A stretch of DNA of 64,000 nt from Geomicrobium halophilum (lineage in GTDB: Bacteria; Bacillota; Bacilli; Bacillales; Marinococcaceae), in NCBI RefSeq assembly GCF_014207655.1, contig NZ_JACHHJ010000002.1, positions 62,001 to 126,000 of the forward strand, given 5' to 3'. How positions within the stretch are numbered: position 1 is the first letter of the stretch; each line of letters opens with the position of its first letter. Position numbers and translations under genes: made by a program. Shown piece after piece: positions 43,192 to 51,361 of this stretch. Below the pieces are notes generated by a model. The model did no database searches, was not told the origin of the DNA, and was given only the letters and a program-made list of their open reading frames with translations.

Positions 43192-43809
43192 TTGGAGCAT
43201 AAATGGCTTGAATGGGCGAAGCAACTTCAATCCATTGCACAATCTGGTTTAGCTTATTCAACTGATGAGTTTGACATTGAAAGATTTAAGTTGATTAGAA
43301 ACATAAGCGTTGAAATGATTGCCGAGAAATCTGACATAAGTGAAGAGAAAGTCAGTGAAATATTCGCTAGTGAGACGGGGTATGCCACCCCAAAAGTAGA
43401 TGTACGATCTGTTGTGTTTAATGATAATCAAATTTTAATGGTGAAAGAAAAGAAAAATGGTTATTGGTCTTTGCCAGGAGGGTGGGCAGATATCGGATTA
43501 ACCGCAAGTGAAGTGGCTGTGCAAGAAGTAAAAGAGGAAGCAGGATTTGATGTGGTTCCTAAAAAGTTATTAGCAGTCCTAGATATGAAATGTCATTCGC
43601 ATCCTCCTTCATTGCACCATATTTATAAAATATTTATTCAGTGTGAGATTGTTGGTGGTGAACCCACAAAAGGGATGGAAACAAGTGCGGTCGAATTTTT
43701 TGATGAGCACCGTTTACCTCCTCTTTCGATTTCTCGAAACACAGAACCACAAATTAAAATGTCGTTCAAAAAATGGCGTGATGCTAATGAGGACGCCGAT
43801 TTTGATTGA
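43192..43809 (+). CDS. Nudix hydrolase with N-terminal NUDIX_N domain
   Basis: 205 residues, TTG start behind GGAGGTGATTT. Residues 1-65 are a helical NUDIX_N-type domain (EHKWLEWAKQLQSIAQSGLA); the Nudix box GWADIGLTASEVAVQEVKEE then AGF spans about 99-121, with Gln where Arg is usual before EVKEEAGF. Such two-domain enzymes hydrolyse ADP-ribose or related nucleotides. It stands alone. Confidence 0.82.
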   Translation: MEHKWLEWAKQLQSIAQSGLAYSTDEFDIERFKLIRNISVEMIAEKSDISEEKVSEIFASETGYATPKVDVRSVVFNDNQILMVKEKKNGYWSLPGGWADIGLTASEVAVQEVKEEAGFDVVPKKLLAVLDMKCHSHPPSLHHIYKIFIQCEIVGGEPTKGMETSAVEFFDEHRLPPLSISRNTEPQIKMSFKKWRDANEDADFD

Positions 43810-43882
43810 GAAATAGTCACTATTCCATTAAAGAGCGCAAAAATTGAATAACCTGTAGAAACAAATGATGAGAGGAATAGAC

Positions 43883-44503
43883 ATGATTAGTGCTATCTTA
43901 CACGGATTCGTATTATCCTTTGGATTAATTTTAGCTTTTGGAGCGCAAAATATATTCCTTTTTAATCAAGGAGCTGCTCACAAAAGGTTACGGCATACTA
44001 TGCCATCGGTCGTAACTGCTTCAGTTTGCGACACTATCTTAATTGTTCTTGCGGTTTTAGGTGTGTCACTCATCGTCATGACTGTACCGGTTTTTCAAGT
44101 GATCTTTTTTGCTGCTGGATTCCTTTTCCTTATTTACATTGGATGGACAATATGGGCTAGTGATCCAGTGGAAGTGAATAACAAACACGGAGCTATGAGT
44201 GCAAAAAAGCAAGTCATGTTCGCTATATCTGTTTCACTTTTGAACCCTCATGCTGTGCTTGATACGGTAGGGGTTATTGGAGCCAATTCTTTAAGATATT
44301 CGACAGCACCTGAGTTAATCGGGTTTACGGTTGCCTGTATTGCTGTATCTTGGATCTCTTTTCTTGGGTTAGTAATGATCGGAAAAACCATTCGTACGAT
44401 CGATCAGGAAGGGAAGATCACTGTTCTTATTAATAAAATTTCTGCGGTGATTATCTGGGGTGTAGCAATTTACCTAGGATATCAGCTGTATTTGATAATT
44501 TAA
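43883..44503 (+). CDS. LysE/ArgO-type amino acid exporter
   Basis: 206 residues from the ATG at 43883 (GAGAGGAA upstream; an earlier ATG is too close to no site). Six hydrophobic segments and the family signature FGAQNIFLFNQG (about residues 21-32) and SLLNPHAVLDTVGVIG. LysE exporters move basic amino acids such as arginine or lysine out of the cell, driven by the proton gradient. The LysR gene 700 bp downstream could be its regulator, though another gene lies between. Confidence 0.85.
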   Translation: MISAILHGFVLSFGLILAFGAQNIFLFNQGAAHKRLRHTMPSVVTASVCDTILIVLAVLGVSLIVMTVPVFQVIFFAAGFLFLIYIGWTIWASDPVEVNNKHGAMSAKKQVMFAISVSLLNPHAVLDTVGVIGANSLRYSTAPELIGFTVACIAVSWISFLGLVMIGKTIRTIDQEGKITVLINKISAVIIWGVAIYLGYQLYLII

Positions 44504-44640
44504 TACTACTGGTCACCTTTCACGATCCTCATTAAACGAGGCGCAGGAATAACGATCCTGTTTGCGCTGGACTTCATGTAAGGTTCTGTATTATTACTTT
44601 ACCATAAACGCTTATATCAATATCATCTGCGACAAACAAC

Positions 44641-45066
44641 TTAAAGAAGCTTTATAAGGCTTCTGCATCTTGTTTCTATTTCTTCCCATAGAAATGCGTG
44701 AGTAGCGTGATTTAATACTCGGTTTCGTTTTTTCTCTCTGTTCATCCAAGAAATAATCTCATTCTCGTTGATACCAGCGTTTTTGAATTTATAAGAAATG
44801 TGCTTCCAAAATTCATACATGAAATCGATTTTTAAAGACTCATGTTCTGCGTTCTCCATTTGTTCTTTTACATGAACCCAATGATCGAGAATAGACGAGG
44901 AGAGTAATGATTCACAAGGTGATTGCCTAAAGGCGTCCATTTTCTCTCCGGATTGATACTTATCGAGGTTTTCTATCATCAAATCCCATACATCTGAATA
45001 TCTCCATGTAACTGATCCACTTTCTTCTGCCAATAATTTCTCTTTTAATCGCTCACTGATATTCAT
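44641..45066 (-). CDS. Hypothetical protein
   Basis: 141 residues, ATG with GGAGG upstream. All-helical, Glu/Trp-rich soluble protein (VTWRYSDVWDLMIENLDKYQ at residues 19-38). No family recognised. It is divergent from the LysR-type gene at 45199. Confidence 0.6.
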   Translation of the reverse strand: MNISERLKEKLLAEESGSVTWRYSDVWDLMIENLDKYQSGEKMDAFRQSPCESLLSSSILDHWVHVKEQMENAEHESLKIDFMYEFWKHISYKFKNAGINENEIISWMNREKKRNRVLNHATHAFLWEEIETRCRSLIKLL

Positions 45067-45198
45067 AACTCATACCTCCAGGTAGCGGAAAATTCATTTC
45101 CCTATACTCATCGTAATCCGTTCATATCATAATTAAAAATCATTAAAAAACAGCGTAATGATCATTCAAAATGATAAGATGGAGAGGGAGGGGTTATG

Positions 45199-46074
45199 AT
45201 GGAAATTCGAGATTTGTGGATCTTCAAAGAGTTAGCGGAGAATGGGAACACGACAAAAACAGCTGAGAAATTAAATTATGTTCAGTCCAATATTACAGGC
45301 AGGATTAAAAAGCTAGAATCAGAATTACAAACACAGCTTTTTTATAGACATGCCCGTGGCGTATCATTAACCTCAAAAGGAACATTACTCTTATCCTACA
45401 CTGATCAAATTTTACATTTAATAGATACAACCAAAAAAGCTGTTCAAGATTCCGAAATTATTCGAGGACCTCTTTATTTAGGAGCCAATGAAACAACAGC
45501 ATCTGCCCGATTACCTGCCCTTTTGGCATCCTATAACCAGCGTTATCCTGAAGTGGATCTTTCCCTAAAGATTGGGGAAACGCATCCCCTAATAAACGAT
45601 GTCCTGAACTATAAATTGGATGGCGCATTCGTTGTTGGCCCTGTTCAGGATGATGACCTTATTCAAACCCCTGTGATGGAAGAAGAACTTGTTCTAATTA
45701 CTGATCAACGGCATTCGCTATTATCTTGGACTGATCTTAAGTATCGAACGCTTCTTACACGGCCCTCCTGTATTTACCGGAAAAGACTCGAACAGTGGTT
45801 GCAGGAAGAGGGCATATTTCCTAGAAAAATCATGGAGTTTGGAACGCTGGAATCGATCATTGGATGTGTCAAAGCTGGTTTGGGTGTATCTATAACAACA
45901 CAATCGCTGGTTAAGCAATATCAAGTGGAGAGGGACCTTAACCTTCATTCTCTACCGCCGAAGTATTCAAATGTAAGCACGGTGTTTATAAGACGTGAGG
46001 ATACGTTTGTTGATCGTGCGTATAAAAACTTTTTAAGTATGGTAAAACAGCAAGATCCCGCAAAAATTGAATAG
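45199..46074 (+). CDS. LysR-family transcriptional regulator
   Basis: About 291 residues; the second of two adjacent ATGs is chosen behind GGGAGGGG. N-terminal winged helix-turn-helix (NTTKTAEKLNYVQSNITGRI) and a periplasmic-binding-type effector domain (GPLYLGANETTASARLPALL). Related regulators control amino-acid export genes. It may act on the upstream lysE-like gene or the divergent ORF. Confidence 0.83.
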   Translation: MEIRDLWIFKELAENGNTTKTAEKLNYVQSNITGRIKKLESELQTQLFYRHARGVSLTSKGTLLLSYTDQILHLIDTTKKAVQDSEIIRGPLYLGANETTASARLPALLASYNQRYPEVDLSLKIGETHPLINDVLNYKLDGAFVVGPVQDDDLIQTPVMEEELVLITDQRHSLLSWTDLKYRTLLTRPSCIYRKRLEQWLQEEGIFPRKIMEFGTLESIIGCVKAGLGVSITTQSLVKQYQVERDLNLHSLPPKYSNVSTVFIRREDTFVDRAYKNFLSMVKQQDPAKIE

Positions 46075-46086
46075 GGAGAAAAGTTA

Positions 46087-46115
46087 TTCCGCAAACGAGG
46101 CGCGTTTGTGGAATA
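46087..46115. repeat. Intergenic GCGC-type repeat, palindromic copy
   Basis: TTCCGCAAACGAGGCGCGTT then TGTGGAATA. The ends pair (TTCC-CAAACG with CGTTTG-GGAA), making a small stem-loop. Related copies are at 46681, 48091 and 14954. Confidence 0.6.
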
Positions 46116-46139
46116 CAAATTGTACCAGAATCGGGCTGA

Positions 46140-46640
46140 TTGGGGGGCTATTTTATTTCAAAAACAAATAGGGATGTATCTAATGTTGATCGTATGCAAC
46201 GAGGAATTGCACTTTCAATTACGTTTTTGATTATTGGAGGATTCTTATATTTTACCCCCTCCTATACTGGTTCTATGATTATTTCGTACTCATTAGCTGT
46301 ATTCTTTTTGCTTATTGGGATAACTGGCTTAGGACTTGAGTTAAATAAACTAGGAGGACAAACAGATAAACTTGGTTTTGATGAATTGGGGATAGGATTA
46401 GGTATAGGAATAATATGGGCAATTATTTATTATTATTTACCCGTATGGTGGATTAATTTAATCACTATTTTTTTGCTTTTTCTGAGTGTCTATGCGATAA
46501 CAGCAGGGATTATTAAGATTTTGAGGATTTTGTTTTTGTCTAAAAGGAATATTTTAGTGAAATTGCCTATCGTCATTATTCAATTTGTTGCCTTCATTGC
46601 AGCTATAGTTACCATACTTGATATTCTCAATTTAATTTAA
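46140..46640 (+). CDS. Multi-span membrane protein
   Basis: The frame opens at a TTG (46140) with no good ribosome site; the ATG at 46194 also lacks one. About 148-166 residues with five hydrophobic segments (for example SITFLIIGGFLYFTPSY, ISYSLAVFFLLIGITGLGLE). Family unknown. The 5' end may have been lost beside the repeat. Confidence 0.5.
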   Translation: MGGYFISKTNRDVSNVDRMQRGIALSITFLIIGGFLYFTPSYTGSMIISYSLAVFFLLIGITGLGLELNKLGGQTDKLGFDELGIGLGIGIIWAIIYYYLPVWWINLITIFLLFLSVYAITAGIIKILRILFLSKRNILVKLPIVIIQFVAFIAAIVTILDILNLI

Positions 46641-46680
46641 ATTTTGGGATAAAATGGTAAAGGCAGTGCACTCGGCATAA

Positions 46681-46708
46681 AACAATCGAGGCGCTTTTGC
46701 GGAATAAG
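46681..46708. repeat. Intergenic GCGC-type repeat, copy
   Basis: AACAATCGAGGCGCTTTTGC then GGAATAAG, directly before the aminopeptidase gene. Confidence 0.5.
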
Positions 46709-46758
46709 TATGGCGCTTGTATATTTGCGATGGTGGAGAGTTAGGAGCTGAGTGTGTG

Positions 46759-48012
46759 ATGACTAAAGGAATATATGAGCTTGTTAGCGAAGAACAGTTG
46801 AAAAAGTATGCAGAGCTTGCTGTACGAGCTGGTGTAAATGTGCAAAAGAATCAATTAGTGATTATTCATAGTGACATAAAAGATGTAACGTTTGCACGTC
46901 TAATCCAAACGGCAGCCTATGAGGCGGGAGCTTCAAATGTGGTTATGGATTGGACAGATGAACAGTCTACCAAAGAATTTTATTTAAATGCAGCAGATGA
47001 TGCCATCGATCACTTTCCCAACTGGCAGTACGCTCGCTTTAAGGAGTGGGACGATGCGGGTGCTGCTTACATCCATATTATTTCTGAAAACTTAGATGCC
47101 TTTAAGGGTGTTTCCACAGAACGGATGAGCCGGTTTCAAAAGGCCTCTCGCACCAAGTTGAAGGCTCATAACGCAAAGATTAGATCCCACGAGATACGCT
47201 GGTGTCTTCTAGCTGTCCCGAACTTCGCATGGGCAACTAAGGTATTTCCTCACTTAAGTAAAGAAGAAGCCCTGCAATCGTTATGGCAATTAATCTTACT
47301 TGGATCTCGGGCAGATGGAAAAAATCCTATAAAAGACTGGGAAAATCATGACAGAGCCTTCGAGTCCCGGAAAAAGTATCTAAACGACAGCCAGTTTGAA
47401 GCCCTGCATTTTACAAATAGCCGAGGCACTGATTTATTAGTCGGCATGCCTAAAAATCACTTCTTTATCGGCGGGGGTGTTATAGATAAAAAGGGAATAC
47501 CGTTCTTTCCGAACATTCCCACGGAAGAAATATTTTCCGCTCCCCATAAAAATGAAGTGAATGGCACACTAGTAGCCACTAAACCGCTTATCTATGGGGG
47601 AAGTGTCATCGATGATTTTTACCTAACCTTTAAAGATGGACGGATTACTGCGCATTATGCCGCCGCTGGGCAAGAAGCGTTACAAAGTCTCATCGAAACA
47701 GACGAAGGTTCATATTATCTAGGTGAAATTGCCTTGGTCTCTAACAATTCTCCTCTTTCTCAGGCGGATACTCTCTTTTACAACACCTTGTTTGATGAAA
47801 ATACGGCCTGCCATATTGGAATCGGGAACGCCTCCCCTTCCAACCTTCAAAATGGCAGCAACCTATCGGTGAAAGAGTTGAAGGAAGCAGGCCTTAATAC
47901 TTCCCTCCTGTTAGTCAATGTGGCCTTTGGTACCGAAGATATGAAAGTAGTGGGTATTAAAGAAGGTGGAACTGAAGTCCTGCTAATGAAAGATGGTGAC
48001 TTCCAATTCTAA
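46759..48012 (+). CDS. M29-family aminopeptidase
   Basis: 417 residues from the ATG at 46759 (AGGAG 11 bases upstream; an upstream in-frame ATG at 46717 has none). The fold and motifs of the AmpS/aminopeptidase T family are clear: VIIHSDIKDVTFARLIQTAA, the metal-site segment NIPTEEIFSAPHKN, LGEIALV and HIGIGNASP. These are cytosolic double-metal exopeptidases of broad specificity. Single-gene unit. Confidence 0.9.
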   Translation: MTKGIYELVSEEQLKKYAELAVRAGVNVQKNQLVIIHSDIKDVTFARLIQTAAYEAGASNVVMDWTDEQSTKEFYLNAADDAIDHFPNWQYARFKEWDDAGAAYIHIISENLDAFKGVSTERMSRFQKASRTKLKAHNAKIRSHEIRWCLLAVPNFAWATKVFPHLSKEEALQSLWQLILLGSRADGKNPIKDWENHDRAFESRKKYLNDSQFEALHFTNSRGTDLLVGMPKNHFFIGGGVIDKKGIPFFPNIPTEEIFSAPHKNEVNGTLVATKPLIYGGSVIDDFYLTFKDGRITAHYAAAGQEALQSLIETDEGSYYLGEIALVSNNSPLSQADTLFYNTLFDENTACHIGIGNASPSNLQNGSNLSVKELKEAGLNTSLLLVNVAFGTEDMKVVGIKEGGTEVLLMKDGDFQF

Positions 48013-48090
48013 TTTGGCTATTCCTTAACACTATATATTTTCATCTGATAGGATTTGGAGGATGTAGAATTTTTTTGCATTAACATTCTT

Positions 48091-48118
48091 AAGCAAACGA
48101 AGCGCGTTTGTTGAATAA
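48091..48118. repeat. Intergenic GCGC-type repeat, copy
   Basis: AAGCAAACGAAGCGCGTTTG then TTGAATAA, in the gap between the aminopeptidase and the converging immA. Confidence 0.5.
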
Positions 48119-48190
48119 AGTAATTGAAAAAGAATCATTTTGCAACCATTGTTGTAATGATATATTTCACCTGATTTAAGTTTAATTTGT

Positions 48191-48598
48191 TCACAGAACA
48201 TAGTATCGCTTCCTTTCGTCGTAAAGTTTATTTTGATACATTCTAAATCTTTGCCATGCAAATTCATGTTCCAAACAAAAATGAGTGGCAAGAATGTGTG
48301 GGCTTACTTCTGATAAGTCATTGATCATGAAAGTTGGTGCACAAAAATGATAAGCAAAATAATTGGCTTGATACTCTTGCAGTTGTTTAAAAAGAGGGTG
48401 CATGTATATTTGATTGCCAGCATGTATTAAGTGATGAGTGACTTCATGTCCAAAATCTTGCCATTCTTTTTGTGCGTTGGATTTTTGGATGACAATATAA
48501 TTATAAAACCGCATATTTGTTTTTCCAAAATAAAGGCGAATACCGAGTCGGTCAGCGATTGGCTTTATTTTTAGTTGGCCTGGACTAGTAATGTTCAT
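48191..48598 (-). CDS. immA: ImmA-like metalloprotease (5' end possibly frameshifted)
   Basis: 135 residues from the ATG at 48598 with the zinc motif HEVTHHLIH (residues 51-59). ImmA cleaves ImmR to derepress the element. The start is doubtful: codons upstream of 48598 in the same frame read FNYTEDYIFQLFHN, which fits the usual N-terminus of such proteases, but no normal start codon precedes them. An ATG behind GGTGG (near 48650) reaches that stretch only with a one-base shift. So immA either starts late or carries a frameshift. Confidence 0.75.
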   Translation of the reverse strand: MNITSPGQLKIKPIADRLGIRLYFGKTNMRFYNYIVIQKSNAQKEWQDFGHEVTHHLIHAGNQIYMHPLFKQLQEYQANYFAYHFCAPTFMINDLSEVSPHILATHFCLEHEFAWQRFRMYQNKLYDERKRYYVL

Positions 48599-48725
48599 AT
48601 TATGAAATAACTGAAAAATATAATCTTCAGTATAGTTGAAGAAGATAAGCCATCACCACCTATTAGGAATATATGTTCTGTATTGGGGTAGAAAAAATAG
48701 GAATGTTCCCATTCCTGAAAGTTGA

Positions 48726-49100
48726 TTATGAATCGTTTTCCCCTTTGTATAAAATAAATTTTAACATTTGAAGGGCTTCTTCCCGTTGCTCTTCGTTCAT
48801 TTTATCCCAGTCTTTAAACATTAAGTCTGTTTGTGGGTCGTTTATTAATTCATTAAAACGTTTTTCCGTTTCCGTATCCGTATCAATATATCCTGCTTTT
48901 TGCATTAATAATTCATGTGATACCTTTAAACCTTTGCTGATTTTTTTTAATACGTTAGCTGACGGGATTGCTTTTTTACCGTTCTCCAATTGTGAGAGGT
49001 AAGGATGTGATACATTTGAGTATAAAGAAAGCTGGCGAAGTGTCATATTATTTTTTTTACGAAGTTCCCGAAGGTATTTTCCAAATTCTTCTGCTTTCAT
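48726..49100 (-). CDS. immR: ImmR-like XRE repressor
   Basis: 124 residues. N-terminal helix-turn-helix EFGKYLRELRKKNNMTLRQL, SHPYLSQLENGKK; C-terminal dimerisation helix (NEEQREEALQMLKFILYKG). It is upstream of immA on the same strand and divergent from the xre gene at 49230, the layout of ICEBs1, where ImmR represses the excision and transfer promoter and controls itself. Confidence 0.85.
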   Translation of the reverse strand: MKAEEFGKYLRELRKKNNMTLRQLSLYSNVSHPYLSQLENGKKAIPSANVLKKISKGLKVSHELLMQKAGYIDTDTETEKRFNELINDPQTDLMFKDWDKMNEEQREEALQMLKFILYKGENDS

Positions 49101-49229
49101 TTGTGATCACCTAATATTATTATAGTGAAGGCGTTTGAAAAAGTAAAAAAAATTTTTTAATAAACGGTTGCAAAAGACAACAATATAGTGTAATATGGTT
49201 ACATAATCAAACAAAGGAGGTGATGACAT
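49101..49229 (+). promoter_or_regulatory. Divergent immR/xre control region
   Basis: 129 bp between divergent regulators. A candidate rightward promoter is TTGCAA at 49164 with TAATAT about 17 bases later, followed by the strong site AAAGGAGGTGATG. Binding sites for ImmR should lie here. Confidence 0.6.
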
Positions 49230-49475
49230 TTGAAAATAAAAGTGAAGGATGTAGAAGGTTTTAGAGAATTAATTGTTAAAAAAGGTTATTCACAAAGAAG
49301 TTTTGGTCGTGTGCTTGGTATTTCGGAATCATATGTAGCTCAAATTGCTAATGGTATCCGAAATCCTGGACCTAAGGTAGCCAAAAATATTACTGATGTT
49401 TTAGATGTTGATTTTGGAGATATTTTTTTTATTGAGTCGGTTGCAAAAGCAAACAATCGATATCTTAAATATTGA
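49230..49475 (+). CDS. XRE-type small regulator
   Basis: 81 residues, TTG start with AAAGGAGGTGATG upstream. Almost all helix-turn-helix: IVKKGYSQRSFGRVLGISES, YVAQIANGIRNPGP. In the place of xis/ydzL genes of ICEBs1 it is the first gene of the rightward operon and may be a Cro-like switch or the excisionase partner. Confidence 0.75.
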   Translation: MKIKVKDVEGFRELIVKKGYSQRSFGRVLGISESYVAQIANGIRNPGPKVAKNITDVLDVDFGDIFFIESVAKANNRYLKY

Positions 49476-49858
49476 AAGGGGATGATATGGTATACTTTGT
49501 AGATTATTTTGATAATTACATGTTGAAAAAAATGCGTTGATGAAAGGAAGATGACCCTTGAAAAGTACATATAGAACAAGAAAGCGCACCTGATAAATGA
49601 TCAGATACGCAAACATAAAAACCAGACAATTTTATTGTAGCGTATTTGAGTGGATTTGTCACTAGGCGTGAGTATGAGTGTGACACAGCTAAGCACTTTT
49701 CTCTATGCTGAAGGGGGTGAATATGCAGTAGCCCATCCTAATGGTGATAAACATTACCTACTATAAATTCGCCGTGATCGGAATGTAGCGAGTTGATAAG
49801 CGCCATGATATGAGCGGTACAAAAATAACGTTTAAATCTCAAAGAATGGGGTTTATGT
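49476..49858. other. Short-ORF region between xre and the first transfer gene
   Basis: Several very short frames with ribosome-like sites, none secure: 16 codons from an ATG near 49487, 22 codons from an ATG near 49598, and 30 codons at 49674. The DNA could also be a regulatory leader. Confidence 0.4.
49674..49766 (+). CDS. Possible 30-residue peptide
   Basis: ATG with AGGCGTGAG upstream; MSVTQLSTFLYAEGGEYAVA then HPNGDKHYLL. Reads like a protein end (GGEYAVAHPNG), so it might be a remnant of a larger gene instead. Confidence 0.3.
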   Translation: MSVTQLSTFLYAEGGEYAVAHPNGDKHYLL

Positions 49859-50152
49859 ATGAAAAAAGCTGTTGTTTTGAATCGTCATTATATGGAAGAT
49901 GTTTTTGAACAAGAGGGTATGCCTGAATTTGGATTAAAGTATGCAGAAAAGGCAAATGAGGAATTAAGTGGATTGGATTTGCAAAAAGGAGAAGTTGTAA
50001 ATGTCATTGGCTTGGAGGTAACAAGTTCTAGTTATGATTTAAGGATACATTGTAAGTTGCAGGTTGTTGAAGATGAAGAATATGATGATTTGTGGGAATC
50101 GGGTGAGTTTACGCCGATTCATTTTTTATATGTCATGAAAACTTATGAATAA
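49859..50152 (+). CDS. Acidic small protein, paralogue of the leading-region set
   Basis: 97 residues, starts MKKAVVLNRHYMEDVFEQEG and has the mid-part Gxxx followed by IHCKLQVVEDEEYDDLWESG. Size, acidity and pattern (N-terminal beta-strand, amphipathic helix with EL/EE, strand, acidic loop) resemble the four proteins at 54149-55355. Function unknown; an anti-defence role is considered below. Confidence 0.55.
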   Translation: MKKAVVLNRHYMEDVFEQEGMPEFGLKYAEKANEELSGLDLQKGEVVNVIGLEVTSSSYDLRIHCKLQVVEDEEYDDLWESGEFTPIHFLYVMKTYE

Positions 50153-50170
50153 TAAAGGAGCGAATGAATA

Positions 50171-50560
50171 ATGAATTTTAGAAGTGGAATCAAACCTGAT
50201 GTGAAAGTAACTTTTGGAGATATGATTTTTATGGGTATGGCTAGAGAAAGACGAGAGTATGACCCTGACAAATCGTTTCAAGAAAGACCATTACAAGCGA
50301 GAGTCTATAATTTAGCGTCGTCTACACAAGGGGAACAGATTGAGGTCACTGTACCTGAATATGTTGATGAAAAGGAGATTGATTTTAATGCTCCGGTGGA
50401 ATTGAAGAATCCGACTATTCGAGCCAGAGCCCAAGCATCGGGAAATGGATTTGCCAATGTTATTTGGACGGTTGAAGCCGAAGATATTGTTGAAGTGGGC
50501 AAGAAAACATCTAAAGAACCGATGAATGAGCCTGTTGGTGCAGGTGCAGAAAAGAAATAA
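50171..50560 (+). CDS. helP: HelP/YdcP-like DUF961 protein
   Basis: 129 residues, ATG 13 bases behind AAAGGAG. The segments DVKVTFGDMIFMGMARERRE, ARVYNLASSTQGEQIEVTVP and the VELKNP...ARA end match the DUF961 family. ICEBs1 HelP (YdcP) helps the host helicase PcrA unwind element DNA from the nick and is needed for replication and transfer. A terminator follows directly. Confidence 0.82.
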   Translation: MNFRSGIKPDVKVTFGDMIFMGMARERREYDPDKSFQERPLQARVYNLASSTQGEQIEVTVPEYVDEKEIDFNAPVELKNPTIRARAQASGNGFANVIWTVEAEDIVEVGKKTSKEPMNEPVGAGAEKK

Positions 50561-50561
50561 T

Positions 50562-50597
50562 AAAGGCGTGCTGGTTATGTGCTGGCACGCTTTTTGT
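50562..50597 (+). terminator. Intrinsic terminator after helP
   Basis: AAAGGCGTGC, a 13-base loop, GCACGCTTTTTG. One of five terminator-like hairpins inside the transfer operon. Confidence 0.7.
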
Positions 50598-50620
50598 TTA
50601 TGGAAATGGAAGGGAAGCGT

Positions 50621-51100
50621 ATGGGCTTTATTAATTGTAACTTGAACGTATTAATGGCAGAGAGAGGCTTGAATATTCAAAGAATCAAAGAAAACACGAC
50701 GCTTTCACGGACGACGATTTCCTATCTCGTTAACAATTACGGAGGGGGAATACATTATGAAACCTTAAAACAGTTGTGTCATTTATTACGATGTCAACCT
50801 GGTGATATTTTTACGTATTATGATTTTGATGTATCATTTGAGGTCATGGAAAGAAAAGAAGAAAATTCAAGCTTACAAGGTGAAGCAATAGAGACAGCAT
50901 TAAATTTACAAGTAGATATTTTTTATAATGGAAAGTTAGACCCACTTCAGTTGATGGTATATTTTGATGGAAATAAAAGGAAAAATATTATTGATAGTGA
51001 AGTTCAATTAAATATTGCTAGATTTTATCCTTTTGCTGTTCAGAAATACTTCTATGACCAGTTAGAAAAATTTCTTATCAAAAATTGGGAATCAGTTTGA
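50621..51100 (+). CDS. XRE-family regulator
   Basis: 159 residues from the ATG at 50621 (GGAAGGGAA upstream). N-terminal HTH of the Xre type (NVLMAERGLNIQRIKENTTL, SRTTISYLVNNYGGG, LCHLLRCQPGDIF). The remaining 85 residues are unlike known sensor domains. Between helP and conQ, it may tune operon expression. Confidence 0.7.
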   Translation: MGFINCNLNVLMAERGLNIQRIKENTTLSRTTISYLVNNYGGGIHYETLKQLCHLLRCQPGDIFTYYDFDVSFEVMERKEENSSLQGEAIETALNLQVDIFYNGKLDPLQLMVYFDGNKRKNIIDSEVQLNIARFYPFAVQKYFYDQLEKFLIKNWESV

Positions 51101-51116
51101 AGAGGGAGTGTTTGCG

Positions 51117-51353
51117 TTGGAAACCGAAAAAATTCATGTTGCTGAACATTTAACGGACTATGAGTATCGATTTTTTTTAAATGCTTATGCTCACCATAGT
51201 CGTCATATGGATTTAAATGGACGGGGTGAGTATATGTTATCAAAAATTGAGAAAGTTGAACCGTGTATAAGAAATGAATCATTGAACGTTTATTTTAGTA
51301 ATGGCACCTCTTGGCGCTACTTTGCTGATGGTGGCTGTTTACCAAACCGATAG
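51117..51353 (+). CDS. Small hypothetical protein
   Basis: TTG at 51117 about ten bases behind AGAGGG; a GTG at 51108 is nearer. 78 residues, LTDYEYRFFLNAYAHHSRHM near the start and SNGTSWRYFADGGCLPNR at the end. No family recognised. It lies just before conQ. Confidence 0.5.
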   Translation: METEKIHVAEHLTDYEYRFFLNAYAHHSRHMDLNGRGEYMLSKIEKVEPCIRNESLNVYFSNGTSWRYFADGGCLPNR

Positions 51354-51361
51354 ATCGTGAG

